This document shows, piece after piece, positions 45,921 through 55,200 of a stretch of 64,000 bases of DNA. The translations under genes were made by a program, and so were the position numbers. Each line of letters begins with the position of its first letter. Positions within the stretch are counted from its first letter, which is position 1. Under the pieces are notes generated by a model. That model saw only the letters and a program-made list of their open reading frames with translations, searched no databases and was not told the DNA's origin. The stretch covers positions 1-64,000 of the forward strand of contig CAISJL010000185.1 in assembly GCA_903885665.1 (NCBI GenBank). Direction: 5' to 3'. The DNA comes from an uncultured beta proteobacterium. Lineage in GTDB: Bacteria; Pseudomonadota; Gammaproteobacteria; Burkholderiales; SG8-41.

Positions 45921-45960
45921 CAGGTAATGATCGCTAAGCGCATCTCACACCATGAATGCG

Positions 45961-46800
45961 CTAGCGCGCTGGGAATTGCGCTGGCTGGCCATAGCCTGGC
46001 GGGTATGCTCCATAAGCCTGTGGTGCCTCATAAGCTTGAGGTGCCCCATAGCCAGGCGGCGGATAGCCGTATGCGCCTGCCTGACCACTCGGGTATTGGA
46101 ATTGTGAAGAATTTGCGCTCTGCGGTAGCGGTGGGTAACCATAGCCTTGCACCGGCGGGGGCATCATATTCGGCAACATCGGTTCCACACTCATCCGAAT
46201 GTTGTCCGGAGGCAACTTAGCATCTTTACCTCTTCCACCGTAAATCTCAGCAAGCAAACCGGGGTTATTACCAGCTTTCGCTTCTACAGTCGCATCAATT
46301 AATGCTGCCATTGCGGGGGAGTCCGAAGTGCCTAACCATGAGGCTCTGTTATCACGAATAAACATCAATTGTTCTAAACTACAGATGCCCGCATTTTGCT
46401 GCAGCCATTGAAATGCTTTAGCACTGCGCGCGAGCGGCTCATGCACAGTCAGTGCAACCGATTTAAAATTAGCAACAATACAACCTGAGCCTTTAACTGC
46501 CAATTTTGCTGCGGTCTTTGGTTCGTCTTTGAGATCGGTTTTAAGGTCCGCTTTAGGATCAGCCTTAGCTACTGGTGCGGCTGCACGCGCTGGGGCAGGT
46601 GCTGGTGCTGGTGTAGCTGCAGGTGTAGCTACAGGTGCTGGTGCAGGTGTAGCCACAGCTGTAGTGGCAGGCATAGCCGCAAGCGCTGCTGCAGTAGCTG
46701 CGGCTTTAGCAGCAGCAGCGACAGCTGCTGCTGGCACAGTCTCCGCCGCCATCGCAACACTAGCGCATAACAGCACCGTCAATCCTAATAAATTCTTCAT
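45961..46800 (-). CDS. Exported Ala/Pro-rich protein with Tyr-Gly-Pro-rich tail
   Basis: The start MKNLLGLTVLLCASVAMAAE (a second ATG nine bases upstream is possible) gives a 279-residue secreted protein. An Ala-rich helix and an Ala-Pro spacer (about 20-85) come first, then acidic/basic Asp-Lys repeats (DPKADLKTDLKDEPK). A compact Cys-containing domain (about 110-200: SGCIVANFKSVALTVHEPLA, then AGICSLEQLMFIRDNRASWLG) follows. The tail repeats YGYPPPGYG and QAYEAPQAYGAYPPGYG. I recognise no family for the domain. The spacer resembles TonB-like or wall-spanning linkers, so an outer-envelope or surface role is inferred. Confidence 0.72.
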   Translation of the reverse strand: MKNLLGLTVLLCASVAMAAETVPAAAVAAAAKAAATAAALAAMPATTAVATPAPAPVATPAATPAPAPAPARAAAPVAKADPKADLKTDLKDEPKTAAKLAVKGSGCIVANFKSVALTVHEPLARSAKAFQWLQQNAGICSLEQLMFIRDNRASWLGTSDSPAMAALIDATVEAKAGNNPGLLAEIYGGRGKDAKLPPDNIRMSVEPMLPNMMPPPVQGYGYPPLPQSANSSQFQYPSGQAGAYGYPPPGYGAPQAYEAPQAYGAYPPGYGQPAQFPAR

Positions 46801-46929
46801 ATTTATCATATAGTTACCGCATTTATAGGGCTGCTGACTGATCAAATCGATAGACGTGATCACGCAGCTTTAACCTGCCACATGCTAGGTATCGGATCAA
46901 TCGTTCAAAACTTTAAGCACGCATTGGTA

Positions 46930-47460
46930 TTAAGTAATAATTGCGGTGTTAATAATTCGATTGGCATAATCCAAAAACTCTAAGGCAATTGCATTTTTTT
47001 CTTTGAGGGATGAAATCACATCGGTTGCCTTAAACAGGCGATCCGCCAACATGCGACAAATGCGTGTCAATAGCAATTGATAGATATCGGGATCATTGGC
47101 CTCCATGCGCTGGAAGTTTTTCAAAGTTAATTCTACAACTGCGCTATTTTTGATGGCTCGACACGAGGCGTAGCGGGGCTGATGACAAATCAACCCCACT
47201 TCACCCAAAAATGTGCCAGGCCCCGTCTGCGCCACCAAACGATTCACTCCTTTTTGGCGCTTCAAAATCTCAAATAAACCAGAAACAATTAAAAATGCCG
47301 ACTCCGATGCTTCACCCTCGATAATGATTTCATCGTGCTCGCGCACCTCACGCCACTCGCAATAAGCCAGAAATCGATTTAGAAATTCGGTATCTACACC
47401 CGGAAAAAAATCCGAGGTCTTTAATGCGGTAATCGCTAACTGCTTGGCAGAGTCTTCCAT
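46930..47460 (-). CDS. Stand-alone cyclic nucleotide-binding domain protein
   Basis: The start MEDSAKQLAITAL follows AGGA by about 7 nt, giving 176 residues. It is a CRP-type cNMP domain: FLNRFLAYCEWREVREHDEIIIEGE, then the phosphate-binding cassette GTFLGEVGLICHQPRYASCRA, with the Glu and Arg that hold cyclic nucleotides. There is no helix-turn-helix, kinase or channel domain after it, only a helical tail (about 145-176). It therefore probably acts by protein contact. The region just upstream carries AATC and ATCAATAC repeats. Confidence 0.82.
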   Translation of the reverse strand: MEDSAKQLAITALKTSDFFPGVDTEFLNRFLAYCEWREVREHDEIIIEGEASESAFLIVSGLFEILKRQKGVNRLVAQTGPGTFLGEVGLICHQPRYASCRAIKNSAVVELTLKNFQRMEANDPDIYQLLLTRICRMLADRLFKATDVISSLKEKNAIALEFLDYANRIINTAIIT

Positions 47461-47475
47461 ATTTATTCCTAATCC

Positions 47476-47540
<65 letters not shown>

Positions 47541-47647
47541 TAATCACTGAGTATCGACCAAAGTACGCCAAAGTTTAGCCATCTATGATAAACAGACCAC
47601 TGGTACGTTTTTTTGTGACATTCTATCCTGTGACATTCTATTTTACG

Positions 47648-48946
47648 CTAAAACACCTTTTTGACTGTCACCGTGATCAGGGTCTTCTGATAACTATTGA
47701 TGGGGATATTGGAGCTGTTCACATCCCGCATCACATCTACTGAAGGTCGAAACCCCCATACATAAAAATCACGCTTAGTGATGGATACACTCTCAGACCA
47801 GCGCTGATCATTGCGATATACCCCAAAAAACGGATCCATATCAGCATACGCGCGGCGATTACTGCTTACCTTTGCCGTGACTTGATAGGGGCTACGCCGT
47901 ATTCCCCACTGCGCACCCAAGCCCCAAGCACTGCCCTTCGACGTATACAAAGCATCTGCCGTTTGGTTGAGCTCGCGTTGGGTATCGACAAATAGCTTGA
48001 GGTAAGGGTCGACCTCCCACGCCAATTGCAGCACAAAGGTATCGGATTGGGCGTTCAAATACGAATACTCTGGATACTCTATCCACGAGCGCTTATAGCC
48101 CAAGCCTAACTTCCAAGCAAACGATAGCGCTTGGGAGTAATCCAATAGCAGTGAAGGCGCACGATACAAGGACTGATAACCTAATAATGTGTCCTCATAT
48201 GAAACACCGACACCCACACTCGGCAGACTTGGCAGGCGGCGCATCGCTGTCAGTTTGTTCACGGTTCTATCGTTGGCTTTGGACGGGTAATCATATTGAT
48301 TGATCTCAGCGGCAAAGCTAGCCCAACTGTTCTGGGCTTGGGGAGAGATATAAGCCAGGCTGGTTAATAAACCAGATTCAGTTCTTTGCTTCACTGCTGG
48401 GGTGTAATCAAAAGTCTGACCAAATAAAGTAATCTGCTGCTCTTTGGGGCTGGCCCGCGGATTGGTGTCACGCACCAATCCAAAACCTAAGGAAAATGGC
48501 CGTTCAATGGCATCAATCTCGGCAACATAGGCCTCCACTTTATCGCGCACAGGAATCGGCAAGTCTTCGTCTAAAATCTCTCGAAATAAACGGCGCGCAG
48601 CCACGTACTCACGTGCAGTATATAAAGCACGCGCCCACTCTAACTTTACTCGAATGCTGGCAGTGGCTTGGTATAGCGCTTTAAAAATTGTAGCCGCGCG
48701 CAACGGTTCAGCATCCATGGCAGATATACCTAAATCGAAGGTGCGTTGATACTCTTGGGGGGGAAGCGTTTGTAAGGTAGGTGGGTTTAAAGCAGGCGGC
48801 GCTACAACAGATGGCTTTAGGCTATCTGTTGCTTGGGCGCAAACAACGCATACCATAAAAAAAAGCGCCCACGGCGCTTGCAGACGACATCGCCAGCCGC
48901 GGCTACTTACTCGTGGCACCAAAGGCCCCAATGTAGCGTTCGACAC
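47648..48946 (-). CDS. Surface lipoprotein assembly modifier (Slam)-like outer membrane protein
   Basis: The 432-residue protein has a signal-type hydrophobic segment (ALFFMVCVVCAQA, about 27-40). It then has an N-terminal helical TPR-like domain (about 60-150, with PLRAATIFKALYQATASIRVKLEWARALYTAREY, RLFREIL) and a C-terminal beta-barrel from about 155 to the terminal Phe (KKVF). The barrel entry ...PFSLGFGLVRDTNPRASP is the DUF560/Slam pattern. Slam proteins carry dedicated lipoproteins across the outer membrane. Its first 44 bp overlap the end of the lipoprotein gene just upstream, so the two are translationally coupled. The start is GTG; internal GTG/TTG alternatives exist. Confidence 0.82.
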   Translation of the reverse strand: MSNATLGPLVPRVSSRGWRCRLQAPWALFFMVCVVCAQATDSLKPSVVAPPALNPPTLQTLPPQEYQRTFDLGISAMDAEPLRAATIFKALYQATASIRVKLEWARALYTAREYVAARRLFREILDEDLPIPVRDKVEAYVAEIDAIERPFSLGFGLVRDTNPRASPKEQQITLFGQTFDYTPAVKQRTESGLLTSLAYISPQAQNSWASFAAEINQYDYPSKANDRTVNKLTAMRRLPSLPSVGVGVSYEDTLLGYQSLYRAPSLLLDYSQALSFAWKLGLGYKRSWIEYPEYSYLNAQSDTFVLQLAWEVDPYLKLFVDTQRELNQTADALYTSKGSAWGLGAQWGIRRSPYQVTAKVSSNRRAYADMDPFFGVYRNDQRWSESVSITKRDFYVWGFRPSVDVMRDVNSSNIPINSYQKTLITVTVKKVF

Positions 48947-49886
48947 CTGATGCTGTCTTCACTGAAAAAACTCCACCCGCCTCAACAGCAGCAGGTCCGT
49001 AGAAACGGCCATAAGCATTGCCACTCAAAGAAGTTCCAGAAGCGTTAGCAACAGTACCAGAAAAAGAGTTACTCGAAGACCAACTAAGAGTCCCGGTTAA
49101 ATCTAAATTTGTCCTGGTGATCGCAGTCGCACTCAACCCTGTTGTTGTATTGACCGATGAAGTGCTCGCAGTAACAAACGCAATCGATTTGTTGGCGTAG
49201 TCTGTAGTTAAGGTCACCGTACTCTTGGTAAAGTTAACACCACCCGAGGAGTCGACATAGACGCCCCCCGAAACACCACTATACGTGCCAGTACCGGTAG
49301 TCGGAATACCCGCATAGCTCGTCGCACTACCCACAGAGGCTGCGCCAACGGTGGCACTCGTTGTCGTGCGTCCAGTCTCCCAGGCGCCAAAGGTTTGATA
49401 TTCCCAAGCTGTAGTCATATCCTTGATGACTGGATAAATAGCTATAGCCGTAGCGGAGCTAAGGACATTGCTGTTGTACACTGCAGCCACATGACTATCT
49501 ACACTACCAACCTGCACACCAAAAGTAGCGCTTGATGTGGTACTAAATGTGGTGGTTGCATTAGCGGTAATCGTCAATTGATTGAGGACACCCGAACTAT
49601 TATAGGCGACGGCTAGTGAGCCATCGGATTTTAGAGCAGGTGTCGAGGGCGCATCCGTAGTCACAACCCCAGAGGAGTTCAGCGTAACACTCGTATCCTC
49701 CAATGAGTAAGCGCTATAGCTTGTCGAGGTATTTGCAGTTGCGCTCAACAACTTGGTATACGTAGTGGAGTCGGTAGTCGTCGTTGTGGTGCTACTACTA
49801 CCCCCACCACCAGCACACGCGCTGAGCAACGCAACCCAAAGAAAAATTGAGTGTTTTATGGTCATGGTGCGCGTACAGTTTGTCAT
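48903..49886 (-). CDS. TbpB/HpuA-like surface lipoprotein (predicted Slam client)
   Basis: The 327-residue protein has a lipobox FLWVALLSAC (mature Cys about 23), then GGGGSSSTTTTTT as a flexible anchor. A beta-rich, Ser/Thr-heavy body follows, ending in a small barrel handle with GNAYGRFYGPAAVEAGG and VFSVKTASGV...GAFGA. That ending is the signature of TbpB-type handle domains and other Slam clients. Adjacent to the Slam-like gene with overlapping ends, it is the obvious substrate. No TonB-dependent receptor lies nearby, so the ligand is unknown. A second ATG (49865) is a possible start. Confidence 0.82.
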   Translation of the reverse strand: MTNCTRTMTIKHSIFLWVALLSACAGGGGSSSTTTTTTDSTTYTKLLSATANTSTSYSAYSLEDTSVTLNSSGVVTTDAPSTPALKSDGSLAVAYNSSGVLNQLTITANATTTFSTTSSATFGVQVGSVDSHVAAVYNSNVLSSATAIAIYPVIKDMTTAWEYQTFGAWETGRTTTSATVGAASVGSATSYAGIPTTGTGTYSGVSGGVYVDSSGGVNFTKSTVTLTTDYANKSIAFVTASTSSVNTTTGLSATAITRTNLDLTGTLSWSSSNSFSGTVANASGTSLSGNAYGRFYGPAAVEAGGVFSVKTASGVERYIGAFGATSK

Positions 49887-50014
49887 CAGACCTCTACTTT
49901 TAACTATTCATGTTTCGATGTTCAAGCATAACATACCGAACAGCAGCAATAGCCTAAAATTATGCCGGCCGCATGACGCACGCATTTAAGTGGGCGCAGT
50001 GCCATGAAGGATTA

Positions 50015-50035
50015 AGGTATAAGGTATAAGGTATA
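50015..50035. repeat. 7-bp tandem repeat AGGTATA, three copies
   Basis: Three exact copies lie just beyond the stop of the Bug gene, in the 167-bp gap before the lipoprotein gene. No gene or terminator is evident there. Confidence 0.65.
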
Positions 50036-50053
50036 AGGGATAACGATCAGCCA

Positions 50054-51052
50054 TTAATCAATTTTGATATTAGCCGCTTTGATCACTTCTTTCCATTTAG
50101 TCATTTCAGACTTCATATACTGGGTCAAGACCTCGGGACTGCTACCAATCGCATCGATCCCATTCTGACTCAAAAAACTACTGACACTGGTATCAGTCAG
50201 CGTTTTCTTCAGCTCACTGTTCAGGCGTCCGACAATCGCACTTGGTGTGCCTTTGGGCGTGAGCAAGCCATACCAAACCCCTGAGTCGTAACCCTTCAGT
50301 CCAGACTCGGCCACCGTTGGAATATCTGGAAAACTCAGCACCCGCTTACTTGTGCTTACCGCAATCCCGCGCACCCGCCCAGAGCGTAAGTGGCCGCCAG
50401 CCGCCACCGGGGTGGCAAACAACAGTTGCGCTTGTCCTGAGATGGTGTCCACCAAGGCTGGGCCGCCGCCTTTGTAGGGCACATGCACGAGTTTTATACC
50501 GGTCATGGTCTTCATTAACTCCGTGGCCAAGTGCGCACCCGAACCATTACCAGAGGATGCGTATAAAATTTGATTGGGCCGCTTAGTGGCAATGTCCACT
50601 AAATCTTTTATGGTTTTGATGGGTAGCGAAGGATGCGCCACCAATAAATACGCACCATTGGCAATCAGTGAGATGGGCTCAAAATCAGCAACCGGGTCAT
50701 AGCCAGTGTTTTTAAATAGGCTTTGATTGACTGCGAGTTGCGCAGTAAGCCCCATGACCAAGGTATAGCCATCCGGGGCAGAACGCGCGGCAAATTCCAT
50801 CCCAATATTGCCGCCTGCACCGCCGCGATTGTCGATCACCACCGACTGCCCGAGCAGGTCAGACATTTTTTTAGCAATGGGTCTGCCAATGGTGTCGCCA
50901 CCACCGCCTGGTGGATAAGGCATGACAATCCGAATCCCTCGGTTTGGATAACTGTCGGCAGCAACACTCACCCCAATCCCACTGAAAGTGAGCACTAAAC
51001 TGCAAAGTGCGCACACCAACAACTTCTGCACCATCGGTAATAAGCAACGCAT
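50054..51052 (-). CDS. Bug (TctC) family tripartite tricarboxylate-type solute-binding protein
   Basis: Starting at the ATG just after the bicupin stop (TAAGATG), the protein has a signal peptide (MRCLLPMVQKLLVCALCSLVL...VAA). It then has the Bug fold: YPNRGIRIVMPYPPGGGGDT, SAPDGYTLVMG, PNQILYASSGNGSGAHLATE, HVPYKGGGPALVD and the C-terminal MTKWKEVIKAANIKID. About 332 residues, complete. Bug proteins bind carboxylates, amino acids or aromatic acids in the periplasm. There is no TctA/TctB here, as is usual for orphan Bugs. Tight coupling with the bicupin gene suggests its ligand is related to that enzyme's substrate. Confidence 0.92.
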   Translation of the reverse strand: MRCLLPMVQKLLVCALCSLVLTFSGIGVSVAADSYPNRGIRIVMPYPPGGGGDTIGRPIAKKMSDLLGQSVVIDNRGGAGGNIGMEFAARSAPDGYTLVMGLTAQLAVNQSLFKNTGYDPVADFEPISLIANGAYLLVAHPSLPIKTIKDLVDIATKRPNQILYASSGNGSGAHLATELMKTMTGIKLVHVPYKGGGPALVDTISGQAQLLFATPVAAGGHLRSGRVRGIAVSTSKRVLSFPDIPTVAESGLKGYDSGVWYGLLTPKGTPSAIVGRLNSELKKTLTDTSVSSFLSQNGIDAIGSSPEVLTQYMKSEMTKWKEVIKAANIKID

Positions 51053-51053
51053 C

Positions 51054-52211
51054 TTAGCGCTGCCCATCATGGCTACTAATTGCAATGCGAGCTGCACTCT
51101 GACTACGATTACTCCATGCATGCGGTACTCCCTTAATCAGCGCCACTTCGCCGGCCTTGAACACCAACTCGGTGTGCTCTAGCACTAAGCACAACTCACC
51201 TTCTATTACCGTGCAGAAATCAAACGTGCCGGTGTGCTGCATATAGGGATGACGCGGGCTAGTCAATGCGGCTTGGGGTGAGCCCATGCTCGCAAAATAC
51301 TCAGCCACTGCTTGGGGGGTAATTTGGTGTAGCCACGCACTATCGGGTGGCACAATATCAACACGGAAAGTCGTGCCACCATGGGTCGGGATTAAGCGCC
51401 GCGGCAAGTGCAAGGTCTCATAGACAATCTTCGCAGGTGCACTGTCCGTCTCCCACATCCGTTGCGCTACAAAACCAGGGCGTGCGGGGTCAATCACAAT
51501 ATCGGGTGATGGACCATCGCTGACAATGACACTGCGGCAATCAGCCTCATCAATCGTCACAATTCGGCGCGTCGGGCGCACCCCTGCAGGCCAGTGCACA
51601 GCCGGCACTGGTGACAGCGGCTTGTCTTGGCCTTGCGCCACGCCTTGCGGTCCATCGACAAAGTCAGCACCAATCATATCGAAAGCCATTTGCGCATCTA
51701 CCGGGTAATACCACTGATGCCAAGCACCGACTTGGATCACTACATCGCCAGGATGCATCATGGTGCGCGCACCATCCAACACTAAGTCACGCTGACCGTT
51801 CAACAAGACGCCATAGTCAACGGTTTGGGTCTTATGCATAGAGGAAGTAAACATGCTATTCCCACCACGCTCCCACGTACCCGTAGTACCGGGCCGCACA
51901 CAGCAATCATGAAACGGCACTACTTCAGGATCCGTAGCGGGGTTGTAATCAGGGGTGCGGCCATGTGACTGCACCACCCGCAGATGACCGCCCTCTGGCA
52001 CGCCCGGAAATTTGTACGTCTGCAAGCTGTCATCACTCGTGCCCGCCAGCGCCATCGGTGAGGCCGTCCACACCCATAAATCAGTGTGTCCACGTCCTGA
52101 GGACATCGAACTGGGGTGGCCGTTAGGTGCCATACCATCAAACTGTATCTGTGCCCGACCTTGGGCGTCTGCGCCGATGACTGCGCGCCGAATGGGTTTC
52201 AGAGAAGACAT
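51054..52211 (-). CDS. Bicupin protein (tandem cupin domains)
   Basis: The 385-residue protein has two cupin barrels. The first (about 90-180) has MHKTQTVDYGVLLNGQRDLVLD and GDVVIQVGAWHQWYYP; the second (about 300-380) has MQHTGTFDFCTVIEGELCLVLE and GEVALIKGVPHAWSNRS. Each half keeps the D(Y/F) metal-region acid and the GVxHxW His, but only one His each is obvious, so metal chemistry is uncertain. The N-terminal RRAVIGADAQGRAQIQFDG recurs as RRIVTIDEADCRSVIVSDG before the second half, an internal duplication. Family relatives include gentisate-type dioxygenases and isomerases. Confidence 0.83.
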   Translation of the reverse strand: MSSLKPIRRAVIGADAQGRAQIQFDGMAPNGHPSSMSSGRGHTDLWVWTASPMALAGTSDDSLQTYKFPGVPEGGHLRVVQSHGRTPDYNPATDPEVVPFHDCCVRPGTTGTWERGGNSMFTSSMHKTQTVDYGVLLNGQRDLVLDGARTMMHPGDVVIQVGAWHQWYYPVDAQMAFDMIGADFVDGPQGVAQGQDKPLSPVPAVHWPAGVRPTRRIVTIDEADCRSVIVSDGPSPDIVIDPARPGFVAQRMWETDSAPAKIVYETLHLPRRLIPTHGGTTFRVDIVPPDSAWLHQITPQAVAEYFASMGSPQAALTSPRHPYMQHTGTFDFCTVIEGELCLVLEHTELVFKAGEVALIKGVPHAWSNRSQSAARIAISSHDGQR

Positions 52212-52292
52212 CCATACACCTCTAGCAAGTTAATAAAAATAATCAATAATTTCAAATAGTTAGCTGTTTCAGGACCAGATCCTCTAGGCCCG

Positions 52293-55200
52293 CTAGGCCG
52301 CACTCGAGTCCAACTTATTTACTCGACACAACAACACTTTCAGATTGGTTTGATCAGAAATCGGATCACGCTGTGACTTATCGGTAAGGAAATTCACGCT
52401 TCTCCAAGGATTATAGGGCTGACGCTCGCCCCATCCAATAGGAATAAAAATCGCGCTTGGACGAATCCCCGCATGCACCCACGCCACCGCCTCAATCTGG
52501 CCATGGGCCGAAGTGATGCGCACCCGCTCACCATCGACAATGCCGAGTGCCGCTGCTTTGTCAGGGTGTAGTTGACAATACAGGTCGGGCCACATCTCTT
52601 GGGCTTGCCAGAAGTAATGGGTCCAACTATGAAAATGTGCAGCCGAAGCGCGCCCAGTCACCAACTCAGTATCAAAGCCTTGTGCCCGCAAGCCAATGCC
52701 AGGGTGCGTGCTATCGGGGGCGACTATACGCCCGCGTGAGCTACTCGTGGGCGGCGAGCAAAAGGGCGACTCTACCCCAGACTCACCATCGGTATCGAGT
52801 AACTCCATATACGGCAAGTCGAGCAACTGCTCACGCTCAGAGTAGAACTCCGGCAACGCACTTAATCCCAAAGTATTGAACTTTTGCTCTAGTGCTGGCG
52901 TCCAAAACTCGAGCAAACCACTGGCGGTTGGAAAGCGCCGCCCCGGTTTACCGTGCGGCACTGTGGTGCCCTCTAAATACAGGGTCTCAATCTCTGGCGC
53001 ATCTTCGGTCGCCACCGGCTGCCGCACCCAACGATAAGGGGTAGCGTGTAAGCGCTTCTGGGTCACGCCTCGGAGGCCATCGCTTTGTCTACACACTTCG
53101 TCCCAGAATACCGCAGGATCCTTATAGCGCTCCTGCAGCACATCCTCAAAACCCAAACGTTTACCCAACTCAATCCAAATCCACGTATCCGCCTTGGCTT
53201 CGCCTGGCGGATCAATCATCTGATCAATCCAGACAATCCGCCTATCATCATTTGAGCGCCCGATCTCGCCTTTTTCGATACCACTGGCCGCCGGCAATAA
53301 GTAATCGGCGTAGGCTGAGGTCTCATTGGCAAATAGCTCGATATGCACCATCAAATCGAGGGCCTGAAACGCCTCTCGCACCTGCGTCTGACCAGGCCAT
53401 TGCGCCAATGGGTTGTTACAGGTAATCAAGGCACGAATCGGATACGGCTTGCCATGGAGCATAGCCTCAGTCCAACCCGCAGGCGAGCGCCGCACCCGTA
53501 ATCGATTCATCGGCGCGACCCGCTCGGGCGGCACTTTAGCGGCGATCGGGGTGCCCGCACTCATGTTGAAGAAGGTGCCGCCGCGCCGCCCCCAGTTACC
53601 CGTAATCGCAGCAACGAACATCAATACCCGATTCGTCTGGGTGCCGTTGGTATGTTGGTTTACCCCCCGACTCGCAAAAATCACACACCCGTCAGCTGCC
53701 GCGATCTCTTCAGCTAACTTCTTGATTTCATTCTCAGAAATACCTGTCACCGGGGCCGCCCATGCCGGCGAGTAAGCCCGCTCTAGGATAAAGTCGCGCC
53801 ACTGCGTAAAGCCTAGGATCCACCGCTCACAAAATTGGATATCGTGTAACTGCTCGCGCAAGATGTGATAGGCCAGCGCTAACCCCAAGGCCATATCAGT
53901 ACCGGGACGTATCGCCAACCACTGATCCGCCTTAGACGCGGTGGCAGTCAGCCGCGGGTCAATCGCCACCATTTTGGCGCCATTGCGAATCCGCCAGTCG
54001 TTGATCATGCCAAAGTAGACGGGGCGTGTTTCCGCTTGATTGTCGCCCATATAAACATACAACTGCGCCGAACCTAAATCGTTCTCGGTATAACTATTGC
54101 CGCTGCCGATATCACCTTGAGTTAATTCAAACGCGACATTCTTACCACTGGCACAAAAGGGGTCTGTGCCATCTTTATTCGGTGTACCCCAGAGCTGCGC
54201 AAACATTTTGGTCGTAGCGCGATAATCCAATATACCGGTGCGGGTGCCGATAAACATCGCCAGCGCCTCAGAACCGTATTGAGCACGCACCGCTTCGAGC
54301 CGCGCTGCAATTTCATCCAAAGCCTGATCCCAGGAAATACGCTCAAAGCGCCCCTCGCCACGTGCACCTACCCGCTTCTGCGGATAGCGCAAACGATGCG
54401 GGCTGTGATACATCTGCAAAGCCATCTGCGCTTTGGGACAAACACGACCTTGCAACAACGGGTCTTCATCGTTACCAGTGATTTTGACAAGCTGATTGTC
54501 TTTAAAGTGATATTTGGTGCTACAGCAGTTAAAACAAATATTACAACCGCCAGGCACAACACGGTCAGGCGCCACATCAGCGCGTGCTGATCGGTATGGA
54601 TAAGCAGGCGCCTGTGCTTGCACCGCCGCTTGCGCTATCGCACTATCCATAAAACTGGGGCGACGCGTGCGCTCAGGCGCAAGCAGCGCTGCCATCGGGG
54701 AAACAGCAGGAGTCATGGCGGGAGTCACTGCAGCAGCAACGGCGGGATTAACAGCAGGTGCAGCAGGCTGCGCGGCACTATCTTGTTTCCCTTGTATCTC
54801 TTGTATCTCTTGTATCTCTTGTATCGCTAGCGTAGTAGTCAGCGCTACGGTCTCAACACTCGCATTTGGCGCGTCAGCAATCTGCTGCGCCAACACCATC
54901 GAATGGGCATCGCGCTGAATCGGTTCTAAATAAATCGTGGCAGGACCAAGCAAAAAGTGATCTTGATCTCTGGGAGTGCGGCCTCCCGCCTCAGCCGATG
55001 CCAATAATTGATCACGCGCACCGAACCGAATCGCCTGGGTCGGACAGACGCTGGCACAAGCGGTCGTCGCCTCGCCTGCGCTTCGTCGCTCGACACACAA
55101 ATCACATTTCACAGCGTGATGACCCTCAGCATCAAAACCCATCGCGCTATAAGGACAGGCAATCACACATTCACCACAACCGGTACAGCGCGACTCATCA

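Noticed and set aside
46529-46813. Plus-strand Ala/Gly-rich frame
   Set aside because: It is the complement of the Ala/Pro spacer of the minus-strand secreted protein. Repeated GGTGCT units give an open frame on both strands, and the minus strand has the signal peptide.
48903-48946. Possible frameshift joining the lipoprotein and Slam-like genes
   Set aside because: Both genes have complete ends: a proper lipoprotein C-terminus and a separate signal segment in the Slam protein. A 44-bp overlap is simple translational coupling.
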